Part shown: positions 46,900 to 54,989 of the stretch, one piece after another | Layout: each line of letters starts with the position of its first letter | How positions within the stretch are numbered: the stretch's first letter is position 1 | From: Planctomycetota bacterium | Lineage (GTDB): Bacteria > Planctomycetota > UBA1135 > UBA2386 | DNA: 64,000 nucleotides | Reading direction: 5' to 3' | Assembly (NCBI GenBank): GCA_028281765.1 | Contig: JANQJF010000058.1 | Span: 62,001-126,000, forward strand | The notes under the pieces: model-generated | What the model saw: only the letters and a program-made list of their open reading frames with translations | What the model was told of the DNA's origin: nothing | Databases searched by the model: none | Program-made: the position numbers and the translations under genes

Positions 46900-48276
46900 A
46901 TGGATCGCTGGCCCTACTCGCACTCGTGTGCCGGACTGATCGGACTCCTCCTCGCGGTGACGGCAGTCGCCCAAGGTCCGAAGACCGACAACGGCACCTA
47001 CGTCCCGCAGCAGCCGCTGCCGTTCGACCCGTATCGCAACCTCGGTCCCGACGGCACGACCGTCGTGAAGCCCGAGCTGCCGCAGGACGTGCCCAACCCG
47101 GATCGGTGGCGCTACACGCCCGCCGGGCGCATCAAGCCCGGCAACCCGATCGAGCGCTTCCTCGTCAGCACGTGGATCGCGCCGGTGATCTTCCGTGAGG
47201 AGGACATCGGGTTCGGTGGCGGCTTCGCGCTGACGGACCTCGATTTCCGCAACCAGCAGTGGCAGGAGTTCGCGAACATCGTCGCGACGGCGTCCGCGGA
47301 GGGGCAACAACGCTTCCGGTTCAACTGGCGACGCTGGCTCGAGCACCGACCGATCCCAGAAGGCGGCATTATCCGCGACGAACGCAGCACACTGTCGGCC
47401 GGCGCGGAATACACCCGCACGCTGACGCGGCGCTTCTTCGGCTTCGGCAGCCGCACCCGCGAGACCAACGAAACCAGCTACACCGAAGAACGCGCGACCG
47501 CCGGCCTGCTCTTGCTCCGGAGCTTCCCCGACCCGGGGGACGACCTCCTCTACAGCCTGCGGATCGGCTTCGAGCACCACGGCCTGCAGCGCGGTCGCGT
47601 GTCGGACGTGCCGTCGACCGACGCCGTGTTCGCGACGGACTTCCAGGACGGCGACGGCGTCTCGCAGTTCTGGCTCCGCGCCGGCGTCGCGTACGACACG
47701 CGCGACAGCATCGCGAACCCGTACTCGGGCTGGCGCGTCGGCGCCGCGATCGACGCCGTGCCGGTCCAGACCGGCCTCGACGGCGGTTTGATCGCGTCTG
47801 TCGACGCGCGAGGCGTGCTCGCCGTCCCGCCGCTGTTCCACGACGGCGGTTCCGAGGACGAGGACAACCCGCCGACCGACGTCGTCACATTCGGCGGATT
47901 CGTACAGTCGACCGCCGGCGACCTGCCCTGGTACAGCCTGCCGACTCTCGGGGGCGACGACACGCTCCGGGGCTACATCCAGCGCCGCTTCACGGACCGG
48001 GCCGCGGCGCACGCGACGGTCGAATACCGCTTCGCGGTCGTGCCTCGCGGGATCCGCTTTACCGACACGATCCGCTTCGAACGCATCAGCACGGCGCTGT
48101 TCTACGACTTCGGCACGATCGCGGGCCGGCTCGGCCGCTTCGACCGAGCCAAGTATCTCGACAGCTACGGCGTGGGCCTGCGCATCGGCCTCCAGCGGGA
48201 GGCGGTGTTCCGGATCGACTTCGGCATCTCCGACGAGGACCGGATCCTCTCGATCGCATTCGGCAACAACTTCTGA
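46900..48276 (+). CDS. Omp85-superfamily outer-membrane beta-barrel protein
   Basis: A 458-residue protein with a signal peptide (GLIGLLLAVTAVAQ) and no POTRA-type region of useful length. The C-terminal part carries alternating barrel strands and the surface-antigen signature TLRGYIQRRFTDRAAAHATV, followed by VEYRF and ending IAFGNNF with a terminal phenylalanine, the outer-membrane insertion signal. It is much shorter than BamA, so it is probably an accessory transporter or plug-type member. Its presence supports a Gram-negative-type outer membrane. Confidence 0.85.
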   Translation: MDRWPYSHSCAGLIGLLLAVTAVAQGPKTDNGTYVPQQPLPFDPYRNLGPDGTTVVKPELPQDVPNPDRWRYTPAGRIKPGNPIERFLVSTWIAPVIFREEDIGFGGGFALTDLDFRNQQWQEFANIVATASAEGQQRFRFNWRRWLEHRPIPEGGIIRDERSTLSAGAEYTRTLTRRFFGFGSRTRETNETSYTEERATAGLLLLRSFPDPGDDLLYSLRIGFEHHGLQRGRVSDVPSTDAVFATDFQDGDGVSQFWLRAGVAYDTRDSIANPYSGWRVGAAIDAVPVQTGLDGGLIASVDARGVLAVPPLFHDGGSEDEDNPPTDVVTFGGFVQSTAGDLPWYSLPTLGGDDTLRGYIQRRFTDRAAAHATVEYRFAVVPRGIRFTDTIRFERISTALFYDFGTIAGRLGRFDRAKYLDSYGVGLRIGLQREAVFRIDFGISDEDRILSIAFGNNF

Positions 48277-48316
48277 TTTGCGCATCGGATCGGCCGGTTC
48301 GGGCGAAGCGCCCCCC

Positions 48317-49207
48317 ATGCTGATCCGCCTGACGTGCGCTTCGTTCGCGGCCCTCGGTATCACCGCGATGTTCCAGGATCCGGCCGCCCCGGCGCCGCGG
48401 TCCTACTCGGACTACTGGGACCGCGGCCAGGCCGAGATCGCGCGCTACGAGCTCAGCCAGTCCCGCTACGGCCAGCCCCGCGACGGCCACGCGCTCCTCG
48501 TCTTCGTCGCCGAGGACTTCCGGCGCGACACCCAGGTGAAGGACGAGCGCTACGCCGACCCGCGCCAGTCCGTGCGCGTTCTCAAGCTCAACCGGATCCA
48601 GCGGTTCACGACCGGCATCTACGACTATTCGCTGATGCAGTCCGTGTTCACGCCGGTGGACGGCGAGCGGGACCCCCACACGCTCAAGACCACGACGTCG
48701 GTGCAGGACTGGTGCGGCCACGTCTGGTCGCAGCGCAACCGCACCGCGGACGGCTACCGGATCACCGGTCACTCGTACTTCGAGAGCGAAGGCGAGGAGT
48801 CGCGCGAGATCCTGTCGGCGACGCTCGAGGACGAGCTGTTCAGCCTGGTCCGCATCGACCCCACCCGACTGCCAACAGGCCAGGTGCGCATGATCCCGGG
48901 ATCCTTCGACTCGCGACTCCGCCACCGCCCCGACCGCGTCGAGAAGGCCACGGCGTCGCTCACGAACGTCGACGACGGCACGCGGCGCTACACGGTTGAA
49001 TACGCGAGCGGCCGCACGTTCTCGATCACGTTCGAAGCCGCCCTCCCGCGCGGCATCCTCGCGTTCCGCGAAGCCGTGGGACGGCAGGTCACGGAGGCGC
49101 GACGCACGCACGTCGAGCAGAGCGCGTATTGGAACAAGAGCGGCAACAGCCACGCCGCGTCGCGCGCGTCGATCGGACTGGAGCCCGGCGATATCGGCCG
49201 ACGCTGA
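48317..49207 (+). CDS. Conserved exported protein of unknown function
   Basis: A 296-residue protein with a short hydrophobic N-terminus (LTCASFAALGITAMF). Conserved-looking segments are YWDRGQAEIARYELSQSRYG, ALLVFVAEDF, RFTTGIYDYSLMQSVFTPVD and QDWCGHVWSQ. They match, as far as I recall, a family widespread in Bacteroidota that databases often mislabel as septum-formation inhibitor Maf; it is unrelated to real Maf. No enzyme motif is recognised. The ATG at 48317 is taken; a TTG at 48278 is possible. It ends 8 bases from convergent smpB. Confidence 0.75.
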   Translation: MLIRLTCASFAALGITAMFQDPAAPAPRSYSDYWDRGQAEIARYELSQSRYGQPRDGHALLVFVAEDFRRDTQVKDERYADPRQSVRVLKLNRIQRFTTGIYDYSLMQSVFTPVDGERDPHTLKTTTSVQDWCGHVWSQRNRTADGYRITGHSYFESEGEESREILSATLEDELFSLVRIDPTRLPTGQVRMIPGSFDSRLRHRPDRVEKATASLTNVDDGTRRYTVEYASGRTFSITFEAALPRGILAFREAVGRQVTEARRTHVEQSAYWNKSGNSHAASRASIGLEPGDIGRR

Positions 49208-49215
49208 TCAGCGAC

Positions 49216-49668
49216 TCAGTAGTCCTTGATCTCGCGCTTCGCCGCCTTCTTCTTCTCGGCCTCACGCTTGTCCCCGACCTTCCGCCCGCGCCCGAGCCCG
49301 AGCTCGAGCTTGGCAAACCCCCGCTCGTTGAAGTACATCCGCATCGGCACCAGCGTGTATCCCCGCTGATCCACCTTCGCCTTCAGCTTGCTCAGCTGTC
49401 GCTTGTGAAGGAGCAGCTTCCGCTTCCGCGTCGGCGTGTGGTTCGCCCGGTTGCCGTGGGTGTATTCCTCGATGTGGGCCGAGATCAGGAACAGCCCATC
49501 CCCGTCGAACCGGGCGTAGGCCTCGGCGATGCTGACCTGGCCCCCGCGGAGGGTCTTCACCTCGGTCCCGGTGAGCACGATCCCGGCCTCGAACGACTCG
49601 ACGATCTCGTACTGGCGGCGAGCCTTGCGGTTCTCGCAGACCAGGCGCTTTTCCTCCGGGGTGGCCAC
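49216..49668 (-). CDS. smpB: SsrA-binding protein
   Basis: A 150-residue SmpB, partner of tmRNA in rescue of stalled ribosomes. Typical segments are NRKARRQYEIVESFEAGIVL, GTEVKTLRGGQVSIAEAYA and the basic tail KKKAAKREIKDY. Length is normal. The start is a GTG at 49668 with TAGGTT 9 bases upstream. The tmRNA gene itself is not in the window. Confidence 0.97.
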   Translation of the reverse strand: MATPEEKRLVCENRKARRQYEIVESFEAGIVLTGTEVKTLRGGQVSIAEAYARFDGDGLFLISAHIEEYTHGNRANHTPTRKRKLLLHKRQLSKLKAKVDQRGYTLVPMRMYFNERGFAKLELGLGRGRKVGDKREAEKKKAAKREIKDY

Positions 49669-49715
49669 GACCCCCGCAACCTAACCCGAGCCCCCCACAC
49701 ACCGCGAGAACATCC

Positions 49716-49743
49716 TTGCATCCGCCGGGTTGCGACGGATACC
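49716..49743 (+). promoter_or_regulatory. Possible promoter of tRNA-Leu
   Basis: TTGCAT (49716-49721), 16 bases, then GATACC (49738-49743). The expected start is about 10 bases before the tRNA 5' end. Confidence 0.35.
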
Positions 49744-49759
49744 CTCCCCGCTCCGACAC

Positions 49760-49845
49760 GCCCAGGTGGCGGAATTGGCAGACGCGCTAGGTTCAGGTCC
49801 TAGTGGGGGTAACACCCCGTGGAGGTTCGAGTCCTCTCCTGGGCA
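49760..49845 (+). tRNA. tRNA-Leu(CAG)
   Basis: The acceptor stem GCCCAGG pairs with CCTGGGC at the 3' end (49838-49844), followed by discriminator A. The anticodon stem-loop is CTAGG-TTCAGGT-CCTAG, giving anticodon CAG, and the T-loop is TTCGAGT. A long variable arm (GGGGTAACACCCC) confirms a class-II leucine tRNA. The terminal CCA is not encoded (CAT follows the discriminator), so it must be added afterwards. Confidence 0.97.
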
Positions 49846-49947
49846 CATTCGGCCGACGTTGCGGTCACATCGGCCTGAGACCCGCGGGAATACGCGGGTC
49901 CTTTCCCCGTCAGAACCGGGCCAGTAGCCCATCCGGGGACTCCGCGG

Positions 49948-49953
49948 TACACT
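49948..49953 (+). promoter_or_regulatory. Possible -10 box of the pseudopilin operon
   Basis: TACACT lies 48 bases before the ATG at 50002. The resulting leader would carry GGAG about 10 bases before the start, a Shine-Dalgarno-like site. No clear -35. Confidence 0.3.
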
Positions 49954-50001
49954 TCCGTGGACGATCGACCGAAAACCAGAGAGATACCGGAGATACGTGA
50001 G

Positions 50002-50424
50002 ATGAGCCGCGAGAACAGGAACGCCCCTCGGCAGGGGGGCTTCACCCTTGTCGAGATCATGGTCGTGGTCGTGATCATCGGCCTGCTGGCGGGCCTCGTG
50101 GGCCCCGCCGTCATCGGCCGCCAGGCCGACGCCCAGATCGACGTCGCGAAGTCCGACATCGCCGCGATCTACTCCGCCGCCGAGCTCTACATGCAGCGCA
50201 ACCGCCTGCAGGTGCCGGAGATGGAGGATCTGATGGGCGAAGACTCCCACGGCCAGCCGTGGATCAAGGCGTCGAACATCAAGGACGGCGAATTGCTCGA
50301 TCCGTGGGGGAACGCCTACGAGATCGTGCCGATGGATGGACTGAAGTTCGATGTCGTCAGCTGGGGCCCCGACGGGGAAGAAGACTCCGAGGACGACATC
50401 ACCTACCTCAACCACGACGAGTGA
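50002..50424 (+). CDS. GspG-type major pseudopilin
   Basis: A 140-residue prepilin. The short leader ends GG and is followed by FTLVEIMVVVVIIGLLAGLV, the class-III signal cut by PilD-type peptidase, with the conserved E5. The C-terminus has LDPWGNAYEIV and a D/E-rich calcium-type loop (SWGPDGEEDSEDD), the hallmark of GspG. I take the ATG at 50002, with GGAG upstream; a GTG at 49957 is an alternative. It begins a four-gene pseudopilin operon; no GspE, GspF or GspD gene is in the window. Confidence 0.9.
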   Translation: MSRENRNAPRQGGFTLVEIMVVVVIIGLLAGLVGPAVIGRQADAQIDVAKSDIAAIYSAAELYMQRNRLQVPEMEDLMGEDSHGQPWIKASNIKDGELLDPWGNAYEIVPMDGLKFDVVSWGPDGEEDSEDDITYLNHDE

Positions 50425-51014
50425 GCGTGTCCCGGTCGACGTCACCGAGTAGCCAGCGCCGCGAGGGTGGCTTCACCCTCGTCGAGATCATGGTCGTCGT
50501 CGCGATCGTCGCGATGAGCGTCCGGATCGTGACCGCCAACCTCGGCGCCCTCGTGCCGTCGACCGTGCTCGACGCCGAAGCGTCCAAACTCATCTCGACG
50601 ATCGAATACCTGCGCTCCGAAGCGCAGCTGCAGAGCAAGAGCTACAAGCTCGAGTTCGACCTGCAGAACGGGCGCTGGCGCCTCGTCATGCCGCCCGAAG
50701 AGCGCCTCGTCTCGACCCAGACGGTCGGCGAGGAGATCCCGCTGCAGTGGAAGTATCTCGACGAGCGCTGCAAGTTCGCGGGCTTCCACACGCTCAGTGG
50801 CCACACCGCGCAGAGCGGCGTCTCCAAGCTCGTCATCGACGAGAACGGCTACACGACCGACTCGATGATCTACCTGCAGATGGTCTCCGAGTCGCTCGAC
50901 TACAACATCTGGACGGTGCACGTCTACGGCCTCGAGCAGAGGGCGAGACTGCTGACCAACGTGAAGAAGGAATTCCCGCGACTCGAGATCGTGGACGAAG
51001 GAGCGTTCCAATGA
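50421..51014 (+). CDS. GspH-type minor pseudopilin
   Basis: A 197-residue prepilin from a GTG that overlaps the preceding stop (GTGA). The leader ends REGG before FTLVEIMVVVAIVAMSVRIV. The rest follows the GspH/FimT pattern, with ASKLISTIEYLRSEAQLQSK and a beta-rich C-terminus. The long leftward open frame is a shadow. As a minor pseudopilin it would sit at the tip or side of the GspG-type fibre. The gene overlaps the next one by 4 bases. Confidence 0.85.
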   Translation: MSVSRSTSPSSQRREGGFTLVEIMVVVAIVAMSVRIVTANLGALVPSTVLDAEASKLISTIEYLRSEAQLQSKSYKLEFDLQNGRWRLVMPPEERLVSTQTVGEEIPLQWKYLDERCKFAGFHTLSGHTAQSGVSKLVIDENGYTTDSMIYLQMVSESLDYNIWTVHVYGLEQRARLLTNVKKEFPRLEIVDEGAFQ

Positions 51015-51724
51015 GGCGTCCTGCCGAAGCCGGATTCACGCTGCTCGAGGCGCTCGTCGCGTCGGCTCTGCTGACGATGATCGTGTTCCACTTCCTCGGC
51101 ACGCGCACCGATGCGATGATCGATGCCGCCGACGCGCGCAACTGGCGCGTCGCCCGCGAGATCGCCGCGCACCAGCTGTCGATCATCCGTGCCGGCGCGC
51201 ACGAGATCCCGCCGGAGAACCGGCAGACGATCGAGCTCGACGAGGCCGAGTACCCGGACTTCAGCTACCAGGTCCTGATCGGCGAAGCCGCGATCTCCGA
51301 GGCGGAGAGCGAGCTCACCGAGAACATGGGCAGCGGCGAAGAGGCCGACCGCGCCTCGGAACGACTCGAGTGGCAGCGCGAGCGGGACATGCTCCGCAAC
51401 GCGAACGCTGCGGGGATGTCGTTCACCGACTACGAAGACCAGATTCGCGAGGAGGAGCTCGAAGAGAAGCTCCCGAGCGAAGACGAACTCGAGGACGTCG
51501 CGGTCATCGTGTACTTCCCGAACCTGCGGGATCGGGAGTCGGACACGATGCAGCAGTCGACGTTCATGCTCAAGGCCAAGATCTCGACGATGGCCATCCA
51601 AGGTTTGACGCCCGACGAAGCGCAGGCCGTGCAGGACGCGCAAGGCGGACTCGACGGCGCGGCGACGAGCAACGGACTCGGCGACGCGATCAGCGGCGGC
51701 GGCGGATCCGGAGGAGGACGATAG
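51011..51724 (+). CDS. GspI-like pseudopilin with acidic and Gly-rich tail
   Basis: A 237-residue prepilin. Its leader is short (MRRPAEAG) and is followed by FTLLEALVASALLTMIVFHF with E5. The body (ARNWRVAREIAAHQLSIIRA) fits GspI. It is longer than usual, with an acidic insert (about 95-165: REEELEEKLPSEDELED) and a final Gly/Ser run. The ATG overlaps the GspH-type stop. The stop is immediately followed by the next ATG. Confidence 0.82.
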   Translation: MRRPAEAGFTLLEALVASALLTMIVFHFLGTRTDAMIDAADARNWRVAREIAAHQLSIIRAGAHEIPPENRQTIELDEAEYPDFSYQVLIGEAAISEAESELTENMGSGEEADRASERLEWQRERDMLRNANAAGMSFTDYEDQIREEELEEKLPSEDELEDVAVIVYFPNLRDRESDTMQQSTFMLKAKISTMAIQGLTPDEAQAVQDAQGGLDGAATSNGLGDAISGGGGSGGGR

Positions 51725-52840
51725 ATGACACGCTCGACTCGACACCCCGAGGCCCGCAATCAGGCCGGCTTCACCCTGATCGAAGTTCTGCTCGCGGTGG
51801 GCATCACCGCGGTGGTCATGTTCAAGGTCGGCGCCGCGTTCTTGGTGACGCTGCAGGCTCGTACCGAGATCCAGGCCCTGACCGAGTCGACCGCCGATGG
51901 CGAGCGCGTGCTGACGTTGATCGAACGCGATCTCCGCGCGCTGTGGCACCACAACATCAAGGACAACCGAGTCCTGATCGGCCGCGACCAGAACATCGGT
52001 GGTTTCGATGCGGACCGCATCGACTTCCTCTGCTCGACCAACTCGGTCAGCGGGGCGCTCGACACGACGGACCAAGTCTCCTACCCGTCGATCTGCGAAG
52101 TCGGCTACTGGCTGAAGCCGAACCCCGAGATCCCCGGCCTGATCGAACTCTACCGCCGCGAGGACCCGCTGATCGACAACGACCTGCAGAGCCAGGGGCG
52201 CTTCCAGCTCGTCTGCGGACGGATCAAGGACTTCAACATCACCTACTTCGAGACACTCGGCCACCAGGCCGAGGAGCTCCACGAGTGGGACTCGTCGCAA
52301 GAGAACCGCCTGCCGCGGCGGATCAAGATCGAGTTCCAGGTGCACCGCAAGCTCGCGAACCGCAACCGCGTGTCCGGTGCCGAGGTCGAGGACTTCGGCA
52401 AGATCATCAAGCGCTACGAGCGTCACATCGTGTTCGACCGTCGCTACACGGACATCCTGACCGCGGGCGTCGCCATGGTGCCCGTGGCACCTCCCCCGCC
52501 CGAAGCCGAAGCGCTCGGCGGCGGCGGCCCGCAGGGTGACGGGGACGGCGGTGCTGGCCCCGCGGACGGGGCGACGACGAACGGCGCAGCCGGCGCCGGC
52601 GGCGGCTTCATCGCCGGCGGTGCGCGCACGGAGACTTCGCTCGGCGGCGGCCAAGGCACGCGTGGCCCGGGTGGCCGCGGCGGCCAGTCGAGCAACCCCG
52701 GCGCCAACCCGATCGGCGGCGGCAACCCGCCGCCGAACATTCCGCCGTCCAATGACAACGGCGTGCCGATCGACCTCGGGGACCTGCTGCGCGGCGGTGG
52801 CCTGCGCGGCAACGGCGGCGGGATCTTCGGCGGCAACTAG
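51725..52840 (+). CDS. GspJ-like pseudopilin with long Gly/Pro-rich tail
   Basis: A 371-residue prepilin. The leader ends NQAG before FTLIEVLLAVGITAVVMFKV. Residues 40-250 match GspJ-like minor pseudopilins (LIERDLRALWHHNI, ELYRREDPLIDNDLQSQGRF). The last 120 residues are a low-complexity Gly/Pro/Asn extension (about 255-371), not found in standard GspJ. It completes a G-H-I-J set that could prime a type II-like fibre, with the motor encoded elsewhere. Confidence 0.82.
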   Translation: MTRSTRHPEARNQAGFTLIEVLLAVGITAVVMFKVGAAFLVTLQARTEIQALTESTADGERVLTLIERDLRALWHHNIKDNRVLIGRDQNIGGFDADRIDFLCSTNSVSGALDTTDQVSYPSICEVGYWLKPNPEIPGLIELYRREDPLIDNDLQSQGRFQLVCGRIKDFNITYFETLGHQAEELHEWDSSQENRLPRRIKIEFQVHRKLANRNRVSGAEVEDFGKIIKRYERHIVFDRRYTDILTAGVAMVPVAPPPPEAEALGGGGPQGDGDGGAGPADGATTNGAAGAGGGFIAGGARTETSLGGGQGTRGPGGRGGQSSNPGANPIGGGNPPPNIPPSNDNGVPIDLGDLLRGGGLRGNGGGIFGGN

Positions 52841-52867
52841 TGCTCCGCGTCCGAACTCGGGGAACGG

Positions 52868-52897
52868 TTGACGCTCTGAACGCCGCCCCCCTACCGT
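52868..52897 (+). promoter_or_regulatory. Sigma-70-like promoter of mpaA, leaderless spacing
   Basis: TTGACG (52868-52873), 18 bases, TACCGT (52892-52897), then 6 bases to the ATG at 52904. This is the clearest promoter in the window and places the transcript start at or near the initiation codon. Confidence 0.55.
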
Positions 52898-52903
52898 CGC
52901 GGC

Positions 52904-53608
52904 ATGAACCTGCGGCCCCGGCAGAAGATCGGCACGATCCCTTGGGAACCGACCTCGTTCGGTGAGAGCGTCCTCGGCACTCCGCTCCACGTCTGGCGTC
53001 CGGCCGAGGAGTGCCGCGTGCTCGTCTTCGCCGCGATCCACGGCGAGGAGCCGGAGTCGACGATCGTCCTGTCGCGCGCGCTGCGCCACCTGACCGAACC
53101 GTCGCCGCACTGTGCGGTCGTGCTCGCGCTGAACCCGGACGGCGTCTCCCGCGGCACGCGCGGCAACGCGAACGGCGTCGATCTCAACCGCAACTTCCCG
53201 ACGCGCACATGGGCCCCGGACCCAGTGTGCCACCGCGCGACGATGAACGATCCTCGTGACGTCGAACTGAGCCCGGGTGAAGCGGCCGGCTCCGAGCCCG
53301 AGACACGCGCTCTGATGGCTCTCGTCGATGAACTGAGCCCCGAGTCCGTAGTCGCGATCCATGCGCCACTGGCCTGCCTCGAGGACCCGAAGAGTCACCC
53401 GCTAGCACACTGGTTCGCCAAGCGCGTGAACCTCCCCGTCGTCGACGACGTGGGCTACCCGACGCCCGGTTCGTTCGGCACCTGGTGCGCGGAACGCGAC
53501 CTACACGTCATCACCTACGAACTCGAGGACGCGTCGGTCGAGACGTTGATCGGCGTGCATACCCCGGCTTTCGTCGAGCTGCTCTCTGGCGGCTTCCACG
53601 CCGAGTAA
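52904..53608 (+). CDS. mpaA: Murein peptide amidase A (M14 family)
   Basis: A 234-residue zinc carboxypeptidase close to E. coli MpaA, which cleaves the bond between gamma-D-Glu and diaminopimelate in recycled murein tripeptide. The zinc histidine and glutamate are in AAIHGEEPES, the substrate loop is NANGVDLNRNFPTR, the third ligand region is AIHAPLACLEDP, and GSFGTWCAERDLHVITYELE supplies the catalytic glutamate. There is no signal peptide, so it is cytoplasmic. It implies a peptidoglycan with recycling. Four bases separate it from the next gene. Confidence 0.9.
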   Translation: MNLRPRQKIGTIPWEPTSFGESVLGTPLHVWRPAEECRVLVFAAIHGEEPESTIVLSRALRHLTEPSPHCAVVLALNPDGVSRGTRGNANGVDLNRNFPTRTWAPDPVCHRATMNDPRDVELSPGEAAGSEPETRALMALVDELSPESVVAIHAPLACLEDPKSHPLAHWFAKRVNLPVVDDVGYPTPGSFGTWCAERDLHVITYELEDASVETLIGVHTPAFVELLSGGFHAE

Positions 53609-53612
53609 CACC

Positions 53613-54842
53613 ATGGCGCTCACCGTCATCTGGATCGCATTCTTCGGCATCGCGTTCGTCGTCGCACTCGTCCGACTGATCGTCACCGGTGAGGACGCGT
53701 TCACGCCAATCGTGAAGAGCACGTTCGACATGGCGGAAGCCAGCGTGAGCATCGCACTCACCCTCATCGGGGTGCTGACGCTGTGGCTCGGACTGATGAA
53801 AGTCGGCGAGAAAGGCGGCGCGGTCAACGTTCTCGCGAGGCTCGTTCGCCCGTTCTTCCACCGACTGTTCCCGGAGGTGCCGAAAGACCACCCGGTGCAC
53901 GGCTCCATGGTGATGAACTTCGCGGCGAACATGCTTGGCCTCGACAACGCAGCCACGCCGATGGGGCTGAAGGCGATGGGCCAGCTCCAAGAGCTCAATC
54001 CGGACGGCGAGCGCGCCTCGAATGCCCAGATCATGTTCCTGGTGCTCAACACCTCCGGCCTGACCCTGATCCCGATCACCGTGATGGCCTACCGCGCCGA
54101 GCAGGGCGCTGTGAACCCGACCGATGTGTTCCTACCGATCCTCCTGACGACCTTCTTCTCGACTCTCGCCGGGCTCATCGCGGTCGCCGTGGTCCAGCGA
54201 ATCCGCTTGTTCGACAAAGTCGTCATCGCCTACCTCGGCGCCCTGTCTGCTGTGGCAGGGGCGATGATTTGGGGATTCGCAAGCCTACCGAAGGAACAAC
54301 TCGCGACAGTATCCGGACTCGTCGCGAACATGCTCCTGTTCACGGTCATCGTCGGCTTCATCGCGCTGGCGGCCTTTCGCCGCGTCAACGTGTACGAGGC
54401 CTTCATCGAAGGCGCAAAGGAGGGCTTCTCGGTCTCGGTGAGGATCATTCCGTATCTCGTCGCGATCCTCGTCGCAATCGGGGTCTTCCGCGCGTCCGGC
54501 GCCATGGACTTCCTGATCGATGGCATGCGCTGGATGTTCGGCCGCTTCGGCAGTGACACTCGATTCGTCGACGGCCTGCCGACCGCGATGATGAAGCCAC
54601 TCAGCGGCAGTGGTGCACGGGCCATGATGATCGAAACGATGCAAACACACGGCGCCGACTCGTTCGCTGGACGCATCGCATCGACGTTCCAAGGTGCGAC
54701 CGACACAACGTTCTACGTGATCGCGCTCTACTTCGGCTCGGTCGGCGTGCGCAAGACACGCCACGCCGTAGCCTGCGGCCTGATCGCGGATACCGCCTCG
54801 GTCATCGCCGGCATCTTCATCGCATACCTGTTCTTCGGGTAG
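53613..54842 (+). CDS. SpmA-SpmB fusion, nucleoside-recognition (Gate) membrane protein
   Basis: A 409-residue membrane protein with about ten hydrophobic segments. The first half matches SpmA (MVMNFAANMLGLDNAATPMG and LVLNTSGLTLIPITVMAYR), the second SpmB (PYLVAILVAIGVFRASGAMD and LPTAMMKPLSGSGARAMMIE). Both Gate domains appear intact. In spore formers SpmA and SpmB are separate and help spore-core dehydration; fused versions occur in many non-sporulating bacteria, where the transported molecule is unknown. Co-transcription with mpaA suggests a link to cell-wall metabolites. Confidence 0.88.
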   Translation: MALTVIWIAFFGIAFVVALVRLIVTGEDAFTPIVKSTFDMAEASVSIALTLIGVLTLWLGLMKVGEKGGAVNVLARLVRPFFHRLFPEVPKDHPVHGSMVMNFAANMLGLDNAATPMGLKAMGQLQELNPDGERASNAQIMFLVLNTSGLTLIPITVMAYRAEQGAVNPTDVFLPILLTTFFSTLAGLIAVAVVQRIRLFDKVVIAYLGALSAVAGAMIWGFASLPKEQLATVSGLVANMLLFTVIVGFIALAAFRRVNVYEAFIEGAKEGFSVSVRIIPYLVAILVAIGVFRASGAMDFLIDGMRWMFGRFGSDTRFVDGLPTAMMKPLSGSGARAMMIETMQTHGADSFAGRIASTFQGATDTTFYVIALYFGSVGVRKTRHAVACGLIADTASVIAGIFIAYLFFG

Positions 54843-54852
54843 ACACGGGCAC

Positions 54853-54981
54853 GGGCGCGGGGCCTAAGACGGAGGACGAACGATGACCGTCCTCAGACGA
54901 TTTCGGCCCGCGGAGGGGCTCCGCAGGCCGATAGCGTTCGAACGCGTCGCGGCTCGGCACCCCGTCTTGGGCTCCGCGCCC
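54853..54981. repeat. Imperfect palindrome between convergent spmAB and serS
   Basis: An inner hairpin pairs CGGCCCGCGGAG (54904-54915) with CTCCGCAGGCCG (54919-54930), one mismatch in 12. An outer block at 54853-54875 is complementary, with about three mismatches, to 54958-54981. Both share one centre near 54917, with weaker pairing between. It fills the 147-base gap between convergent genes and probably ends transcription in both directions. Confidence 0.7.
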
Positions 54982-54989
54982 GCGCCCGC

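Noticed and set aside
45616..48363. 915-residue antisense open frame across the FG-GAP and Omp85 genes
   Set aside because: It spans two well-supported genes and has no domain.
49846..50001. A small gene or second tRNA between tRNA-Leu and the pseudopilins
   Set aside because: No cloverleaf and no convincing coding frame; only a possible -10 box and the leader.
50002..52840. A complete type II secretion system
   Set aside because: Only the four pseudopilins are present; no GspD, E, F, L or M genes lie within the window.
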